Assembly (NCBI GenBank): GCA_041394705.1 | Contig: JAWKHS010000010.1 | Coordinates: 186,001 to 250,000, forward strand | DNA length: 64,000 bases | Reading direction: 5' to 3' | DNA from: Vicinamibacterales bacterium | GTDB taxonomy: Bacteria; Acidobacteriota; Vicinamibacteria; Vicinamibacterales; UBA2999 | The notes under the pieces: model-generated | What the model was told of the DNA's origin: nothing | The model's database searches: none | The model's input: only the letters and a program-made list of their open reading frames with translations | Translations under genes and position numbers: made by a program | Shown here: piece after piece, positions 44,707 through 53,777 of the stretch | Position numbering within the stretch: position 1 is the first letter of the stretch | Layout: every line of letters starts with the position of its first letter

Positions 44707-45152
44707 TCCAGCTCGAGGCGCTCGTAGGCCAGGACCAGTTCCTCGATCGCGACGTCGGTGCCCTTGCCGTGGAACGGCCCGGACACGTGCTTGACGATGC
44801 GCGCGCGGACGAGCTTCCAGGTCTGCACGGGCGTGCGGTCCTCGCTCAGGAGCTCGACGGTGACCGTCCGCGCCGCCGCGGCGTCGCCGTTCCGGATCTG
44901 GTCGATCCACTGGTACAGCGCCAGGGAGCCGATGAGGCCCCGCTTCATCGTGACGTTCGGATAGCGCGCCAGCCCCGGGATCTTGCGCACGGCGTTCTCG
45001 CGGTCGTTGCCGTTGCGATACTCGATGACGTCCAGGGTCATCCCGATGCCGCTGACCTCCTGGAAGCCCGCCTCCGGGCCGTCGGTCTCGCCGCTGCCGA
45101 GGTTCACGAGGAAGTTGAACTGCGGATACGGGGTGTCGCGTCTGACGGCCAT
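44703..45152 (-). CDS. Phage tail tube-like protein (T4 gp19 family)
   Basis: 149 aa, the usual size for the family. Recognisable elements are PQFNFLVNLG, GFQEVSGIGMTLDVIEYRNG, IPGLARYPNVTMKRG, LYQWID, and the end VAIEELVLAYERLELE. This matches inner-tube subunits of contractile tails and injection systems (family knowledge), which stack into hexameric rings. AGGAGG lies 7 nt before the ATG at 45152, and TAGAGT on the minus strand at 45189-45184 is a -10-like box about 31 nt upstream. It therefore has its own promoter. No sheath, spike, baseplate, tail-terminator or AAA+ gene is in the window. Confidence 0.88.
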   Translation of the reverse strand: MAVRRDTPYPQFNFLVNLGSGETDGPEAGFQEVSGIGMTLDVIEYRNGNDRENAVRKIPGLARYPNVTMKRGLIGSLALYQWIDQIRNGDAAAARTVTVELLSEDRTPVQTWKLVRARIVKHVSGPFHGKGTDVAIEELVLAYERLELE

Positions 45153-45245
45153 CGGCGCCTCCTGGCGGTACTGGTCGCCGCCCACTCTACTCCCGCGCCA
45201 TCGCCGCCCGCCAGGCGTCGAGGCGCCAGCGCGACCGGGTCGCGG

Positions 45246-45905
45246 TCAGCGCGCGTCCTCGTCGTACACGGCCAGGCGTCCGCTGTCCTTCGGCGCGCCG
45301 TCGACCGTGGTCGTCACGTCGAGCCGCCGGGGATCGTCGCCCTGCACGACGAAGGTCCGCACCACCGTCATCCGGCTGCCGACGCGGATCTCCATCCGGA
45401 GCGCCGTGCCGTCCCACCGGCTCCTGGTCTCGATCGTGCCGTGGGTCAGCGCGTGCTTCTCCGTCTGGCCGTTGGCGACGTAGGTGCGGACGACGCCGTC
45501 GGGCTCGATCAGCGAGAGCCTGTCGCCGTCCTGGGCGATGGTGAAGCGGACCGGGAGTTCCATCACTTCCTGCACGAGGGCGCGCTGCGCCTCCATGTCC
45601 TCGGCCGAGGGCCGCCCGCCCTCGGGTGGTCCGCCGCCGCGGCGAGCGCCCCCTCCGCCGAAGCCGCCGAACCCTCCGCCGCCCCCGCCACCCGGCCCGC
45701 GTCCACCGGGCCCGCCGCCTCGGCGCCCCCCTCGCCCGCGCATGCCGCCGTCCGGCGTCGGAGCGCCGCCCGGCGCGGCGCTGAGGTCCCGGTTCAGGGT
45801 CCAGGCGCCGGACAAGGCGGTCCCTGCCGGGGCCGCGTCGCTCCGCGCCGCCACAGCCAGCCCCACGGCCAACCACGCCACCGCCACCGTCATCGCTCGC
45901 CGCAT
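45246..45905 (-). CDS. Exported protein with Gly/Arg-rich segment
   Basis: 219 aa with a signal peptide (about 1-25). Residues about 50-95 are almost only Gly, Arg and Pro (stretches such as RGRGGRRGGGPGGRGPGG and FGGFGGGG). A beta-rich C-terminal domain from about 105 to 219 follows (FTIAQDGDRLSLIEPDG, MEIRVGSRMTVVRTFVV) and resembles small lipocalin- or calycin-like exported domains. I do not recognise a named family. GGGAGG precedes the ATG. It is divergent from the second TonB receptor, and the 93-nt gap to the tube gene contains that gene's promoter-like box. Confidence 0.75.
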   Translation of the reverse strand: MRRAMTVAVAWLAVGLAVAARSDAAPAGTALSGAWTLNRDLSAAPGGAPTPDGGMRGRGGRRGGGPGGRGPGGGGGGGFGGFGGGGARRGGGPPEGGRPSAEDMEAQRALVQEVMELPVRFTIAQDGDRLSLIEPDGVVRTYVANGQTEKHALTHGTIETRSRWDGTALRMEIRVGSRMTVVRTFVVQGDDPRRLDVTTTVDGAPKDSGRLAVYDEDAR

Positions 45906-46033
45906 CGTCGTCCTCCCGAGGGCACCGGCTGCTCGAGTGTGACGCATCCGGGCGCTGCCGGGACGGAGCGCGGCTGTGACAAGACCGTGGCAGACGCAGG
46001 GCCCGGCGGGTCGGACGGCGTTGAAGCGCACGT

Positions 46034-46039
46034 TATACT
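46034..46039 (+). promoter_or_regulatory. -10-like hexamer TATACT before TonB receptor
   Basis: TATACT lies 67 nt before the ATG at 46107, giving a leader of about 60 nt. AAAGGGA is the ribosome binding site further down. No convincing -35 is visible at 17 nt, so an activator or another sigma factor may be needed. Confidence 0.4.
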
Positions 46040-46106
46040 GGCCGCCGGGAAAACGCGTCGAGGGGCCGTGCTCGGCGGTGTGTGATCAGAAAGGGAGCCT
46101 GCAGCA

Positions 46107-48443
46107 ATGGTCGTCGCCCTCCTCCTCGCCCTCGCCCAGATCGCCTCGCCCGTCTCAGGCGTCGTCAGGGACGGCAGCGGCGCGCCGATCGTGGGCGCCG
46201 CCGTGGCCCTCCGCGCGCCCTCGGGTGGCGAGCAGCGGACGGTAACCGACGGCGACGGCCGGTTCAGCTTCGCGGCGCCGCCGGCGGCCGGCGCGACCCT
46301 GATCGTCAGGGCGTCCGGTTTCAGCGACGTCCAGCAGCCGGCGCAGGAGGGCAGCGTCGAGATCGTGCTCCAGCCGGCCACCGTCCTGGAGAGCGTGGTC
46401 GTGACCGCCACGCGCACCGAGCGCCGTCTCGGAACCATCCCTGCGAGCGTCAACGTCGTGACGAGCGAGGCGATCCAGGCCTCCCCCGCCGTCATCGCCG
46501 ACGACGTCCTGCGCCAGGTGCCGAGCTTCTCCCTGTTCCGGCGCCAGAGCGCGATCGCGGCGCAGCCGACCACCCAGGGCGTGTCGCTGCGCGGGATCGG
46601 GCCGAGCGGCCAGAGCCGCACGCTGGTCCTGCTGGACGGCGTGCCCTTCAACGACCCGTTCGGCGGCTGGGTCTACTGGACGCGGATTCCTCTCCTGAGC
46701 GTGGATCAGATCGAGATGACCGAGGACACGGCGTCGAGCCTCTACGGCAACATCGCCATGGGCGGCGTCATCAACGTCGTGACCAACCGCCCCACGGCGC
46801 GGACCCTCCAGTTCCAGACGCAGTACGGCAACCGCAACACGCCGAAGGCGGACCTGTTCCTGGCGGACCGCTGGCGCAAGGTGGGTGTGGCCGTCGAGGC
46901 CAGCGCGTTCGACACCGACGGCTTCCCCATCGTCGCGCCGCGAGAGCGCGGTCCGATCGACAACAACGCCGACGTGGACTTCACGAACGTCAACGTCAAG
47001 CTGGAGTTCGATCCGTCGGACCGGGTGCACACCTTCGTCCGCGGCGGCCGCTTCGAGGAGAACCGCACGAACGCCAAGGTCGGCGAAGTGAACGGCACCG
47101 TGTGGCAGTCCGGCAGTGCGGGCCTGCAGGCGCAGCTCGGCGACGGCAGCACGCTGCAGGGCCACGTGTTCCTGGACCGCCAGCGCTCCCGCTTCAACTT
47201 CCTGGCCGTGACCAACGCCGCCACGACCAGGAACGTGGTGCGCCTGGCCACCGACCAGCGCGTCCCCACCAACGGCGTCGGCGGCATGGTGCAGTGGACG
47301 AAGGTGATCGGGACCACGCACGTCATCAGCGCCGGGACGGACTATCGCTGGGTGGACGGCGACAGCGAGGAGGACGCCTACGTCCCCGCCACGCCCACCG
47401 TGATCGTGGGCGTGACGCAGGAGGCGCGGCTCAACCTGCGGCGCATCTCGGGCGGGACCCAGCGCAGCCTGGGCGCCTTCGTGTCCGACATCATCACGCC
47501 CACCTCCAAGCTCGTGCTGACCCTGGCGGCGCGCGTGGACCGGTGGCGCAACTACGACGGCCACAACCTGGAGACGTCGGTGGCCACCGGCCAGCCCACC
47601 TCGAACTACACCGATTCGCTCCCCGTCGTGACCGACACGGTCGTGAGTCCCCGCGTCGCGGCCCTGTATCACTTCACCGACCGCGTGAGCGGATGGGGCG
47701 CGCTCAATTCCGGTTTCAGGGCGCCGACCCTCACCGAGCTCTACCGGCAGTTCCAGGTCGGCGCGCTCCTCACGCGCCCGAACGCCGAGCTGGGGCCAGA
47801 GCGGCTCGTCGGCGGCGAGGTCGGCCTGAACGTGGCGCCGGCCCGCAACGTCACCGCCCGCGTGACCTGGTTCGACAACCGCGTGAAGAACCCGGTGTCG
47901 AACGTCACGCTGACGCCGACGCTCGCGCAGAAGCAGAATCTGGGACGCACCCGGATCTGGGGCGTGCAGAGCGACGTCGAGTACCGCCTGACGCCGTCGC
48001 TCCGGTTCGCGGCCGCCTACCTCTACAACCAGGCGAAGGTCACCGACGGCGGCGTGGCGAACGCCGACCTCGTGGGCAAGTTCCTGGCGCAGGTGCCCGT
48101 GCACCGTGGCTCCTTCCAGGTGTCGTACTCGCACCCGACGATCGCCACGGTGGCCGCGTCGGTCGTCTTCCAGGGACGCCAGTACAACGACGACCAGAAC
48201 GTGCGCGGGATCCCCGCCGAGACGCTCGTCGACGCCGGCTACGACGCGGACTTCGGCGCGGGCCTGCCGGGCTTCGCCACCGTGGACGTGTCGGCGTCGC
48301 GCCGGCTGGGGCGGACCGTCGAGGTCTTCGTCGGCGCCCAGAACCTCTTCGACAAGGACTACTTCGTCCAGACCAACCCGTCCACGCTGGGCACGCCGCG
48401 CCTGGTGAACGCCGGGCTGCGCGTCCGCTTCTCGGGGCGCTGA
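46107..48443 (+). CDS. TonB-dependent receptor (vitamin/siderophore type)
   Basis: 778-aa outer-membrane receptor with a short signal peptide (about 1-15). It carries a carboxypeptidase-regulatory beta-sandwich (GVVRDGSGAPIVGAAVALR) and a plug domain (LESVVVTATRTERRLGTIPA; SLYGNIAMGGVINVVTN). The barrel ends GLRVRFSGR without the usual terminal aromatic. The plug resembles cobalamin or siderophore receptors more than the Oar group, in contrast to the receptor at 37414-40263. Downstream lies an ABC exporter on the same strand, but a 245-nt gap with a strong hairpin separates them. Confidence 0.9.
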   Translation: MVVALLLALAQIASPVSGVVRDGSGAPIVGAAVALRAPSGGEQRTVTDGDGRFSFAAPPAAGATLIVRASGFSDVQQPAQEGSVEIVLQPATVLESVVVTATRTERRLGTIPASVNVVTSEAIQASPAVIADDVLRQVPSFSLFRRQSAIAAQPTTQGVSLRGIGPSGQSRTLVLLDGVPFNDPFGGWVYWTRIPLLSVDQIEMTEDTASSLYGNIAMGGVINVVTNRPTARTLQFQTQYGNRNTPKADLFLADRWRKVGVAVEASAFDTDGFPIVAPRERGPIDNNADVDFTNVNVKLEFDPSDRVHTFVRGGRFEENRTNAKVGEVNGTVWQSGSAGLQAQLGDGSTLQGHVFLDRQRSRFNFLAVTNAATTRNVVRLATDQRVPTNGVGGMVQWTKVIGTTHVISAGTDYRWVDGDSEEDAYVPATPTVIVGVTQEARLNLRRISGGTQRSLGAFVSDIITPTSKLVLTLAARVDRWRNYDGHNLETSVATGQPTSNYTDSLPVVTDTVVSPRVAALYHFTDRVSGWGALNSGFRAPTLTELYRQFQVGALLTRPNAELGPERLVGGEVGLNVAPARNVTARVTWFDNRVKNPVSNVTLTPTLAQKQNLGRTRIWGVQSDVEYRLTPSLRFAAAYLYNQAKVTDGGVANADLVGKFLAQVPVHRGSFQVSYSHPTIATVAASVVFQGRQYNDDQNVRGIPAETLVDAGYDADFGAGLPGFATVDVSASRRLGRTVEVFVGAQNLFDKDYFVQTNPSTLGTPRLVNAGLRVRFSGR

Positions 48444-48599
48444 CGCCTCAGGGCAGGCGGACGCCCTGGAGCGAACGCCGCGTCCCGTCGGCACGGCGGA
48501 CCGCGGGCGCGGACGCAGCGGTGCCGGAGGGCGCGGCGATTTCCGCACCGGCGCGGGAACGGCCGGCGCGGCGTCGGCCGTGGCCGGCGCGGCCTCGTT

Positions 48600-48621
48600 C
48601 GCGGCCGTCGAAACGGCCGCG
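48600..48621. repeat. Perfect 9-bp hairpin with CGAA loop
   Basis: Arms 48600-48608 and 48613-48621 are exactly complementary around the 4-nt loop CGAA. It lies in the 245-nt gap between the TonB receptor stop and the ABC transporter start. No T-run follows. A transcription end signal for the receptor or a structured leader of the transporter operon are both possible. The rest of the gap is GC-rich without a supportable gene. Confidence 0.5.
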
Positions 48622-48688
48622 TTCGTGACCCGGGTCGTGGCCCGTGTGCGGCCCGGTTCTTGCTCCTCCAACGGAGGGAGGCGTCGGT

Positions 48689-49405
48689 ATGCGCGGCCCG
48701 GAAGCCCCGGTGTTCGTCGCGCGCGGGCTCACGAAGGTCTACGACATGGGCGAGGTGCAGGTGCACGCCCTCCGGGGCGTGGACTTCGACCTCGGCCGTG
48801 GCGAGCTCGTGGTGCTGCTCGGCCCGTCCGGCAGCGGGAAGTCCACGCTGCTGAACATCCTCGGCGGGCTCGACGTGCCCACGTCGGGCACGGTGGTCTA
48901 CGGCGACCACGACCTGACGGCCGCGGGTGAGGCCGCCCTCACGCGCTACCGCCGCGAGCACGTCGGCTTCGTCTTCCAGTTCTACAACCTGATTCCGAGC
49001 CTGACCGCGCGCGAGAACGTCGCGCTCGTCACCGAGATCGCCGAGCACCCGATGACGCCGGCCGACGCGCTGGCCCTGGTCGGCCTCTCCGACCGGCTCG
49101 ATCACTTCCCCGCCCAGCTCTCGGGCGGCGAGCAGCAGCGGGTGGCCATCGCGCGCGCCATCGCCAAGCGGCCGGACGTGCTCCTCTGCGACGAACCGAC
49201 CGGCGCGCTGGACATCACGACGGGCGTCGTGGTCCTCGAGGCCATCGCGCACGTGAACCGGGAACTGGGCACGTCCACCGTCGTCATCACGCACAACGCC
49301 GCCATCTCCGGCATGGCCCACCGGGTGGTGCGGCTCGCCGACGGGCGGGTCGTGGCCGAGGAGCGGCACGAGACCACCGTGTCGCCACGGGAGCTGTCGT
49401 GGTGA
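48689..49405 (+). CDS. ABC transporter ATP-binding protein (MacB/LolD type)
   Basis: 238-aa ATPase. Walker A GPSGSGKST, Q-loop FVFQFYNLIPSLT, signature LSGGEQQR, Walker B VLLCDEPTGALD and the H-loop VITHN are all present. The type-VII (MacB/LolD/FtsE) subfamily is indicated by the sequence around the Q-loop and by the FtsX-like permease that follows. It powers extrusion or lipoprotein/efflux steps across the envelope. GGAGGG lies 10 nt upstream of the ATG. Its stop overlaps the permease start, so the two are coupled. Confidence 0.94.
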   Translation: MRGPEAPVFVARGLTKVYDMGEVQVHALRGVDFDLGRGELVVLLGPSGSGKSTLLNILGGLDVPTSGTVVYGDHDLTAAGEAALTRYRREHVGFVFQFYNLIPSLTARENVALVTEIAEHPMTPADALALVGLSDRLDHFPAQLSGGEQQRVAIARAIAKRPDVLLCDEPTGALDITTGVVVLEAIAHVNRELGTSTVVITHNAAISGMAHRVVRLADGRVVAEERHETTVSPRELSW

Positions 49406-51783
49406 CCGATCGCCTGCGCCTCTCCGCCCTCGACAGGAAGCTGCTGCGCGACCTGCGCGCCATGACGGGCCAGGCACTGGCGACCGCGGCCGTCGTCGCC
49501 GCCGGCGTCACGATGTTCGTCACCTACCTGTCGAACTTCGACTCGCTGGAGTCGACGCTCTCCAGCTACTACGAGCGCCAGCGCTTCGCCGACGTCTTCG
49601 GCGGCGCCGAGCGGGTTCCCCAGCGCGTGGCCGCGCGCATCGCCGACATCCCCGGCGTGGTGACCGTGGACACGCGGGTCGTCGTGGACGTGACGCTCGA
49701 CGTGCCCGGCCTCGAGGAGCCCGCCAGCGGCCGGCTCATCTCGATCCCGCCCGGCGGCGCGTCGCCCTTGAACGCCGTGGTCCTGCGGCGCGGGACGTGG
49801 CCGGGGCCCTCCCGCCCCGACGACGTCGTCGTCAACGAGGCCTTCGCCGAGGCCCACCGCTTTCAGCCCGGCGACCGCGTGGCCGCCATCATCAACGGGC
49901 GGCGGCGGGCCCTGACCATCGTGGGCATCGGCCTCTCGCCCGAGTACGTCTACAGCATCCGCCCGGGCGAGCTCTTTCCGGACAACCGGCGCTTCGGGGT
50001 CTTCTGGATGCAGCGGCGGGCGCTGGCCGCGGCGTTCGACATGGAGGGCGGCTTCAACGACGTCGCGCTGCGGATCGCGCGCGGCGCCCAGGAGGACGAG
50101 GTCGTCGCGGCGCTCGATCGGCTGCTCGAGCCCTACGGCGGCCGCGGCGCCTATCCGCGGGCGCTCCAGATCTCGAACTGGACGCTCGCCAACGAGTTGG
50201 CGCAGCTGCGGACCTTCGGCGTCCTCACGCCCGTCATTTTCCTGAGCGTCGCCGCCTTCGTCCTGCACATCGCGCTCACGCGGGCGCTCGCGCTGCAGCG
50301 CGCGCAGATCGCGGCCCTGAAGGCCCTCGGCTACTCGAACGGCGCGCTCGCGTGGCACTACATCAAGTGGGCGCTCGTCATCGCGGCGGGCGGGGCGCTC
50401 GCCGGCATCGCCGGCGGCGCCTGGCTCGGCTCGCGCATGGCCGGGATGTACAACGAGTTCTTCCGCTTTCCCTCGCTGGATTACCGGCTGACGCCATCGG
50501 TGGCCATCGGATCGCTCCTCGGCAGCCTGGCCGTGGGTGCCGCCGGCGCGCAGGCCGCCGTCCGTCGCGCCGTCGCCATCCCGCCGGCGGAGGCCATGCG
50601 GCCCGAGGCCCCCACCCGCTACCGCAAGAGCCTCGTCGAGCGCTGGCGCCTGGTCGGCCGGCTGCCGCAGGCCGGCCGCATGGTGGTGCGGCAGATCGAG
50701 CGCCAGCCGGTGCGGGCCCTCCTCTCGGTCACGGGCATGGCGCTGGCCGGCGCGATCCTCCTCGTGGGCCTGGCGTTCATCGACGTGATGGACGTGCTCA
50801 TCGAGCAGCAGTTCGTCAAGGCGATGCGCCAGGACGTCACGGTCTCCTTCGTCCGGCCGCTCTCGGCCGAGGCCGTGCACCTCGCGCGGCATCTCCCCGG
50901 CGTCCTCGACGTCGAGGCGATGCGCCAGGCGCCGGCCCGGCTGCGCGCGGGGCCGCGGCACCGGACGCTGGCCATCGCCGGGCTCACCCCGGCGCCGGAG
51001 CTGAACCGCGTGGTGGAGCGCTCGGGCCAGGTCGTGACGCTGCCGGCGAGCGGCCTGGTCCTGTCGAAGATGCTCGGCGAGGTGTTGGGCGTTGGCCCGG
51101 GTGACACGGTGGGCGTGGAGTTCCTCGAAGGCCGGCGGGAGCACGTGGAGGTGGCCGTCGCCGCGCTGGTGGACGACAGCGTGGGGCTCCAGGCCTACAT
51201 GGACGCGTCGGCGCTGCACCGGCTCCTCCACGAGGGCCCGAGCGTGTCGGCGGTGGCCCTGCGCGTGGACGCGCGCGCGATGGACGACCTGAACGCCACG
51301 CTGAAGGGCCTGCCCGCCGTGGCCGGCGTCTCGGTGCGCGAGGCGGCGCTCGGCAGCTTCCAGGACACGATGGCCGAGCAGGTCGACCTCATCGTGTTCT
51401 TCAACGTGCTCTTCGCCGGCATCATCGCCTTCGGCGTGGTCTACAACGCGGCCCGGGTGTCGCTCTCCGAGCGGAGCCGGGAGCTGGCCAGCCTGCGCGT
51501 GCTGGGGTTCACGCGCGAGGAAGTGGCGCTGGTGCTCGTCGGCGAACTGACCGTCGTGACGCTGCTGTCCCTGCCGGTCGGCGCCCTCATCGGCTACGGT
51601 ATGGGACGCTTCATCATGTCGGGCTTCAACAACGAGGTGTACCGGCTGTCGTTCACGGTCACGCCGCAGAGCGTCGCGTGGTCGTGGCTCACGGTGCTGG
51701 TGGCGGCCGCGATCTCGGCGCTGGCCGTGCGGCGCCAGCTGGACCGCCTGGACATGGTGGCGGCGCTCAAGTCGCGGGAGTAG
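49402..51783 (+). CDS. FtsX-like ABC permease
   Basis: 793-aa membrane protein with an N-terminal helix, a large periplasmic domain, two FtsX core regions (near residues 280-400 and 660-780) and further helices between them. The long double-FtsX layout resembles macrolide/lipid exporters more than LolC/E. Start is GTG 49402, overlapping the ATPase stop by 4 nt; GTG 49399 directly before it is an alternative. With the ATPase and the following adaptor it forms an ATPase-permease-adaptor operon, expected to pump a substrate from the inner membrane or periplasm. Confidence 0.9.
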   Translation: MTDRLRLSALDRKLLRDLRAMTGQALATAAVVAAGVTMFVTYLSNFDSLESTLSSYYERQRFADVFGGAERVPQRVAARIADIPGVVTVDTRVVVDVTLDVPGLEEPASGRLISIPPGGASPLNAVVLRRGTWPGPSRPDDVVVNEAFAEAHRFQPGDRVAAIINGRRRALTIVGIGLSPEYVYSIRPGELFPDNRRFGVFWMQRRALAAAFDMEGGFNDVALRIARGAQEDEVVAALDRLLEPYGGRGAYPRALQISNWTLANELAQLRTFGVLTPVIFLSVAAFVLHIALTRALALQRAQIAALKALGYSNGALAWHYIKWALVIAAGGALAGIAGGAWLGSRMAGMYNEFFRFPSLDYRLTPSVAIGSLLGSLAVGAAGAQAAVRRAVAIPPAEAMRPEAPTRYRKSLVERWRLVGRLPQAGRMVVRQIERQPVRALLSVTGMALAGAILLVGLAFIDVMDVLIEQQFVKAMRQDVTVSFVRPLSAEAVHLARHLPGVLDVEAMRQAPARLRAGPRHRTLAIAGLTPAPELNRVVERSGQVVTLPASGLVLSKMLGEVLGVGPGDTVGVEFLEGRREHVEVAVAALVDDSVGLQAYMDASALHRLLHEGPSVSAVALRVDARAMDDLNATLKGLPAVAGVSVREAALGSFQDTMAEQVDLIVFFNVLFAGIIAFGVVYNAARVSLSERSRELASLRVLGFTREEVALVLVGELTVVTLLSLPVGALIGYGMGRFIMSGFNNEVYRLSFTVTPQSVAWSWLTVLVAAAISALAVRRQLDRLDMVAALKSRE

Positions 51784-51786
51784 GTC

Positions 51787-52983
51787 ATGTGGCGGCGACT
51801 GATGAATCGACGGGTGCTCCAGGCCGCGCTGGTCGTGGGCGCGCTGCTCGCGGTGGCGCTCTGGCCGCGCGCCACCGCGGTCGACGCGGCCCAGGTCATC
51901 CGGGGGCCCCTGGTGGTCACCGTCGACGAGGAGGGCGAGACGCACGTGCACCACCGCTTCGTCGTCTCGGCGCCGGTGAGTGGGCGGCTGTCGCGGATCA
52001 CTCTCGAGCCCGGCGACACCGTGACGCGCGGCACCACCGCGATCGCCCACCTGGCCGCCGAGGTGCCGGCGCTCATCGACGCCCGCAGCCGCGCCGAGGC
52101 CGAGGCGGCCGTCGCGTCGGCCCGGGGAGCGCTCGGGCGGGCCCGCGCCGGGGAGCAGCGCGCCAGGACCGCGTTGACGCAGGCCACGGCCGATCTGTCG
52201 CGCGAACGGGAACTCTCGTCGGCCGGACTCACCACGCGCCAGGCGCTCGAGGCGCGCGAGACGGCCGTGGCGACGGCCCAGGAGGACGTGAACGCCGCGG
52301 CCTTCGCGGTCGCCGCCGCGGAATCGGATCTCCAGCGCGCGGAGGTGCGGCTCCGGCCCAGCCGCCTCGACGGCCCGGGCCGTGACGTGACCGTGACGGC
52401 GCCCGTGGACGGCGTCGTCCTCCGCCGCTTCCACGAGAGCGAACAGGTGGTGGCCGCCGGCGAGCCGCTCGTGGAGATCGGCGATCCGAGCCACGTGGAG
52501 ATCGTCGCCGACCTGCTGTCCACCGACGCCGTGAAGGTGAAGCCGGGCATGCGCGTGTCGGTGGAGCAATGGGGCGGAGACACGCCGCTGGCGGGGCGCG
52601 TCACCCGCGTCGAGCCGGCCGGGTTCACGAAGGTCTCGGCCCTGGGCGTCGAGGAGCAGCGCGTCAACGTGATCATCGACTTCGACGACGACCGCCAGGC
52701 CTGGGCGGCCATGGGCGACGCCTACCGCGTCGAGGTGCGCATCGCCATCTGGTCGGCCGACGACGTCGTCCAGGTGCCCACGGGCGCGCTCTTCCGTGCG
52801 GGTGACCGCTGGGCGGTGTTCGTCGTGGACGGCGGGCGCGCCCGCCGCCGTACGATCGAGATCGGCCAGCGAAACGGGACGTCGGCCCAGGTCACGTCGG
52901 GGCTGGAGCCCGGCGCGACCGTGGTCCTCCATCCGCCGGACTCGCTGGTCGACGGGGCGCGGATCACCCCCGCGGCGTCCTGA
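51787..52983 (+). CDS. HlyD/MacA-like periplasmic adaptor
   Basis: 398 aa. An N-terminal membrane anchor (about 10-28), a lipoyl-like beta domain (RFVVSAPVSGRLSRITLEPG and VTAPVDGVVLRR), a coiled coil in alanine/arginine-rich sequence at about 95-185, and a C-terminal beta-barrel/membrane-proximal region (WSADDVVQVPTGALFR). This is the membrane-fusion adaptor of a tripartite exporter. It starts 3 nt after the permease stop, so the three genes form one operon. An outer-membrane TolC-type gene is not in the window. Confidence 0.92.
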   Translation: MWRRLMNRRVLQAALVVGALLAVALWPRATAVDAAQVIRGPLVVTVDEEGETHVHHRFVVSAPVSGRLSRITLEPGDTVTRGTTAIAHLAAEVPALIDARSRAEAEAAVASARGALGRARAGEQRARTALTQATADLSRERELSSAGLTTRQALEARETAVATAQEDVNAAAFAVAAAESDLQRAEVRLRPSRLDGPGRDVTVTAPVDGVVLRRFHESEQVVAAGEPLVEIGDPSHVEIVADLLSTDAVKVKPGMRVSVEQWGGDTPLAGRVTRVEPAGFTKVSALGVEEQRVNVIIDFDDDRQAWAAMGDAYRVEVRIAIWSADDVVQVPTGALFRAGDRWAVFVVDGGRARRRTIEIGQRNGTSAQVTSGLEPGATVVLHPPDSLVDGARITPAAS

Positions 52984-52994
52984 CGGCCGGCACG

Positions 52995-53777
52995 CTAGGC
53001 GCGGCGGGCGGGGCGGCGCTGGCCGGACGGCGCGGTTGGAAACGCGGGCGCGGGCGCTGGCGCCGGCGCCTGTGGCGCGATGTCAGCGGCCTGCGGCGCA
53101 CGCCTCGGCGGGCGGACGCCCGACCCCTTTGCGCCGGCATTGGCCAGCAGGCGGTCCCACGCCAGGCGGGCCGCGGCGCTGGGTGCGACGATCTCGCCCC
53201 CGCACTGCAGGCTGTCGCCGGGCGCCGGCGCAACCCACGCGCGGCGCACCACGATCTCCACGGTCGCCATCGGGATCTGCACGCGGAAGACGGGGCCCAG
53301 GTTGGCCTGGTCGCCGCGCGCCACCTCCAGACGCAGGCCGTCGGCGCTGACGTCGAGGATGACGGCGGGCACCCCGCCTGCGCGCGACGGCAGCCGCGGC
53401 ACGGGACTGCGCCCGCGCCGCCGGGCGACCGGCGCCCGCAGGTGAACGGCGGCAACGCCCCGGGTGACGGCCACGGCATCGACGGGCCGCGGGAGCACCC
53501 GCACCCGGGCCCGAGCCAGGGCGGGGTCGCCCGTACGGCCCTCGGCCAGGGCGACGATCGGCAGCTTGCGGTCGTGCCGCCGGACCACGGCCAGGAAGCC
53601 GTTCATGAGCAGGCCCGCGTCGGCCACCAGGCAGTCCAGGCCAAGACCGGCGACATCGGCGTCGGCCTCGTCGGCCGACGAGGCCACGAGGTCCTCCACT
53701 GCCATCTCCGCGTCCCGGAGCCAGCACGCCACCCGTGCCCGCTCCTCGGCCCGCGGCAAGGCGAGACCGACGTGCAT
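52995..53777 (-). CDS. PilZ-domain protein with degenerate receiver-like N-terminus
   Basis: 260 aa. Residues 1-110 have a receiver-like alpha/beta pattern with an aspartate in CLVADAGL, but the usual lysine position reads LPRPVD, so phosphorylation is doubtful. A PilZ domain follows at about 118-220 with an arginine-rich loop (ARRRGRSPVPR) and DVSADGLRLEV, matching the RxxxR and D/NxSxxG c-di-GMP motifs. The tail is proline/alanine-rich. A cytosolic c-di-GMP responder for motility, adhesion or exopolysaccharide is likely. It converges with the ABC exporter operon. The start could be longer (in-frame to 53927), but MHVGLALP matches the fold best. Confidence 0.8.
   Translation of the reverse strand: MHVGLALPRAEERARVACWLRDAEMAVEDLVASSADEADADVAGLGLDCLVADAGLLMNGFLAVVRRHDRKLPIVALAEGRTGDPALARARVRVLPRPVDAVAVTRGVAAVHLRAPVARRRGRSPVPRLPSRAGGVPAVILDVSADGLRLEVARGDQANLGPVFRVQIPMATVEIVVRRAWVAPAPGDSLQCGGEIVAPSAAARLAWDRLLANAGAKGSGVRPPRRAPQAADIAPQAPAPAPAPAFPTAPSGQRRPARRA

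Noticed and set aside
44266..45152. Prophage
   Set aside because: No integrase, capsid, terminase, lysis or attachment site is nearby; only two tube-like genes are present.
45620..45750. Possible DNA repeat array
   Set aside because: The repeated look comes from a coding Gly/Arg-rich segment of the exported protein; there is no regular unit or spacer as in CRISPR.
46155..48671. 838-codon antisense frame over the TonB receptor
   Set aside because: The receptor shows plug and barrel motifs; the antisense frame shows only compositional bias.
48448..48732. Small minus-strand reading frame in the gap before the ABC transporter
   Set aside because: Low-complexity Arg/Ala/Pro, no ribosome site, and it overlaps the transporter start and hairpin.
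49102..52932. Very long open frame antisense to the ABC permease and adaptor genes
   Set aside because: It has the arginine/histidine-rich composition of a shadow frame in GC-rich DNA, no recognisable motif, and lies opposite three well-supported genes.
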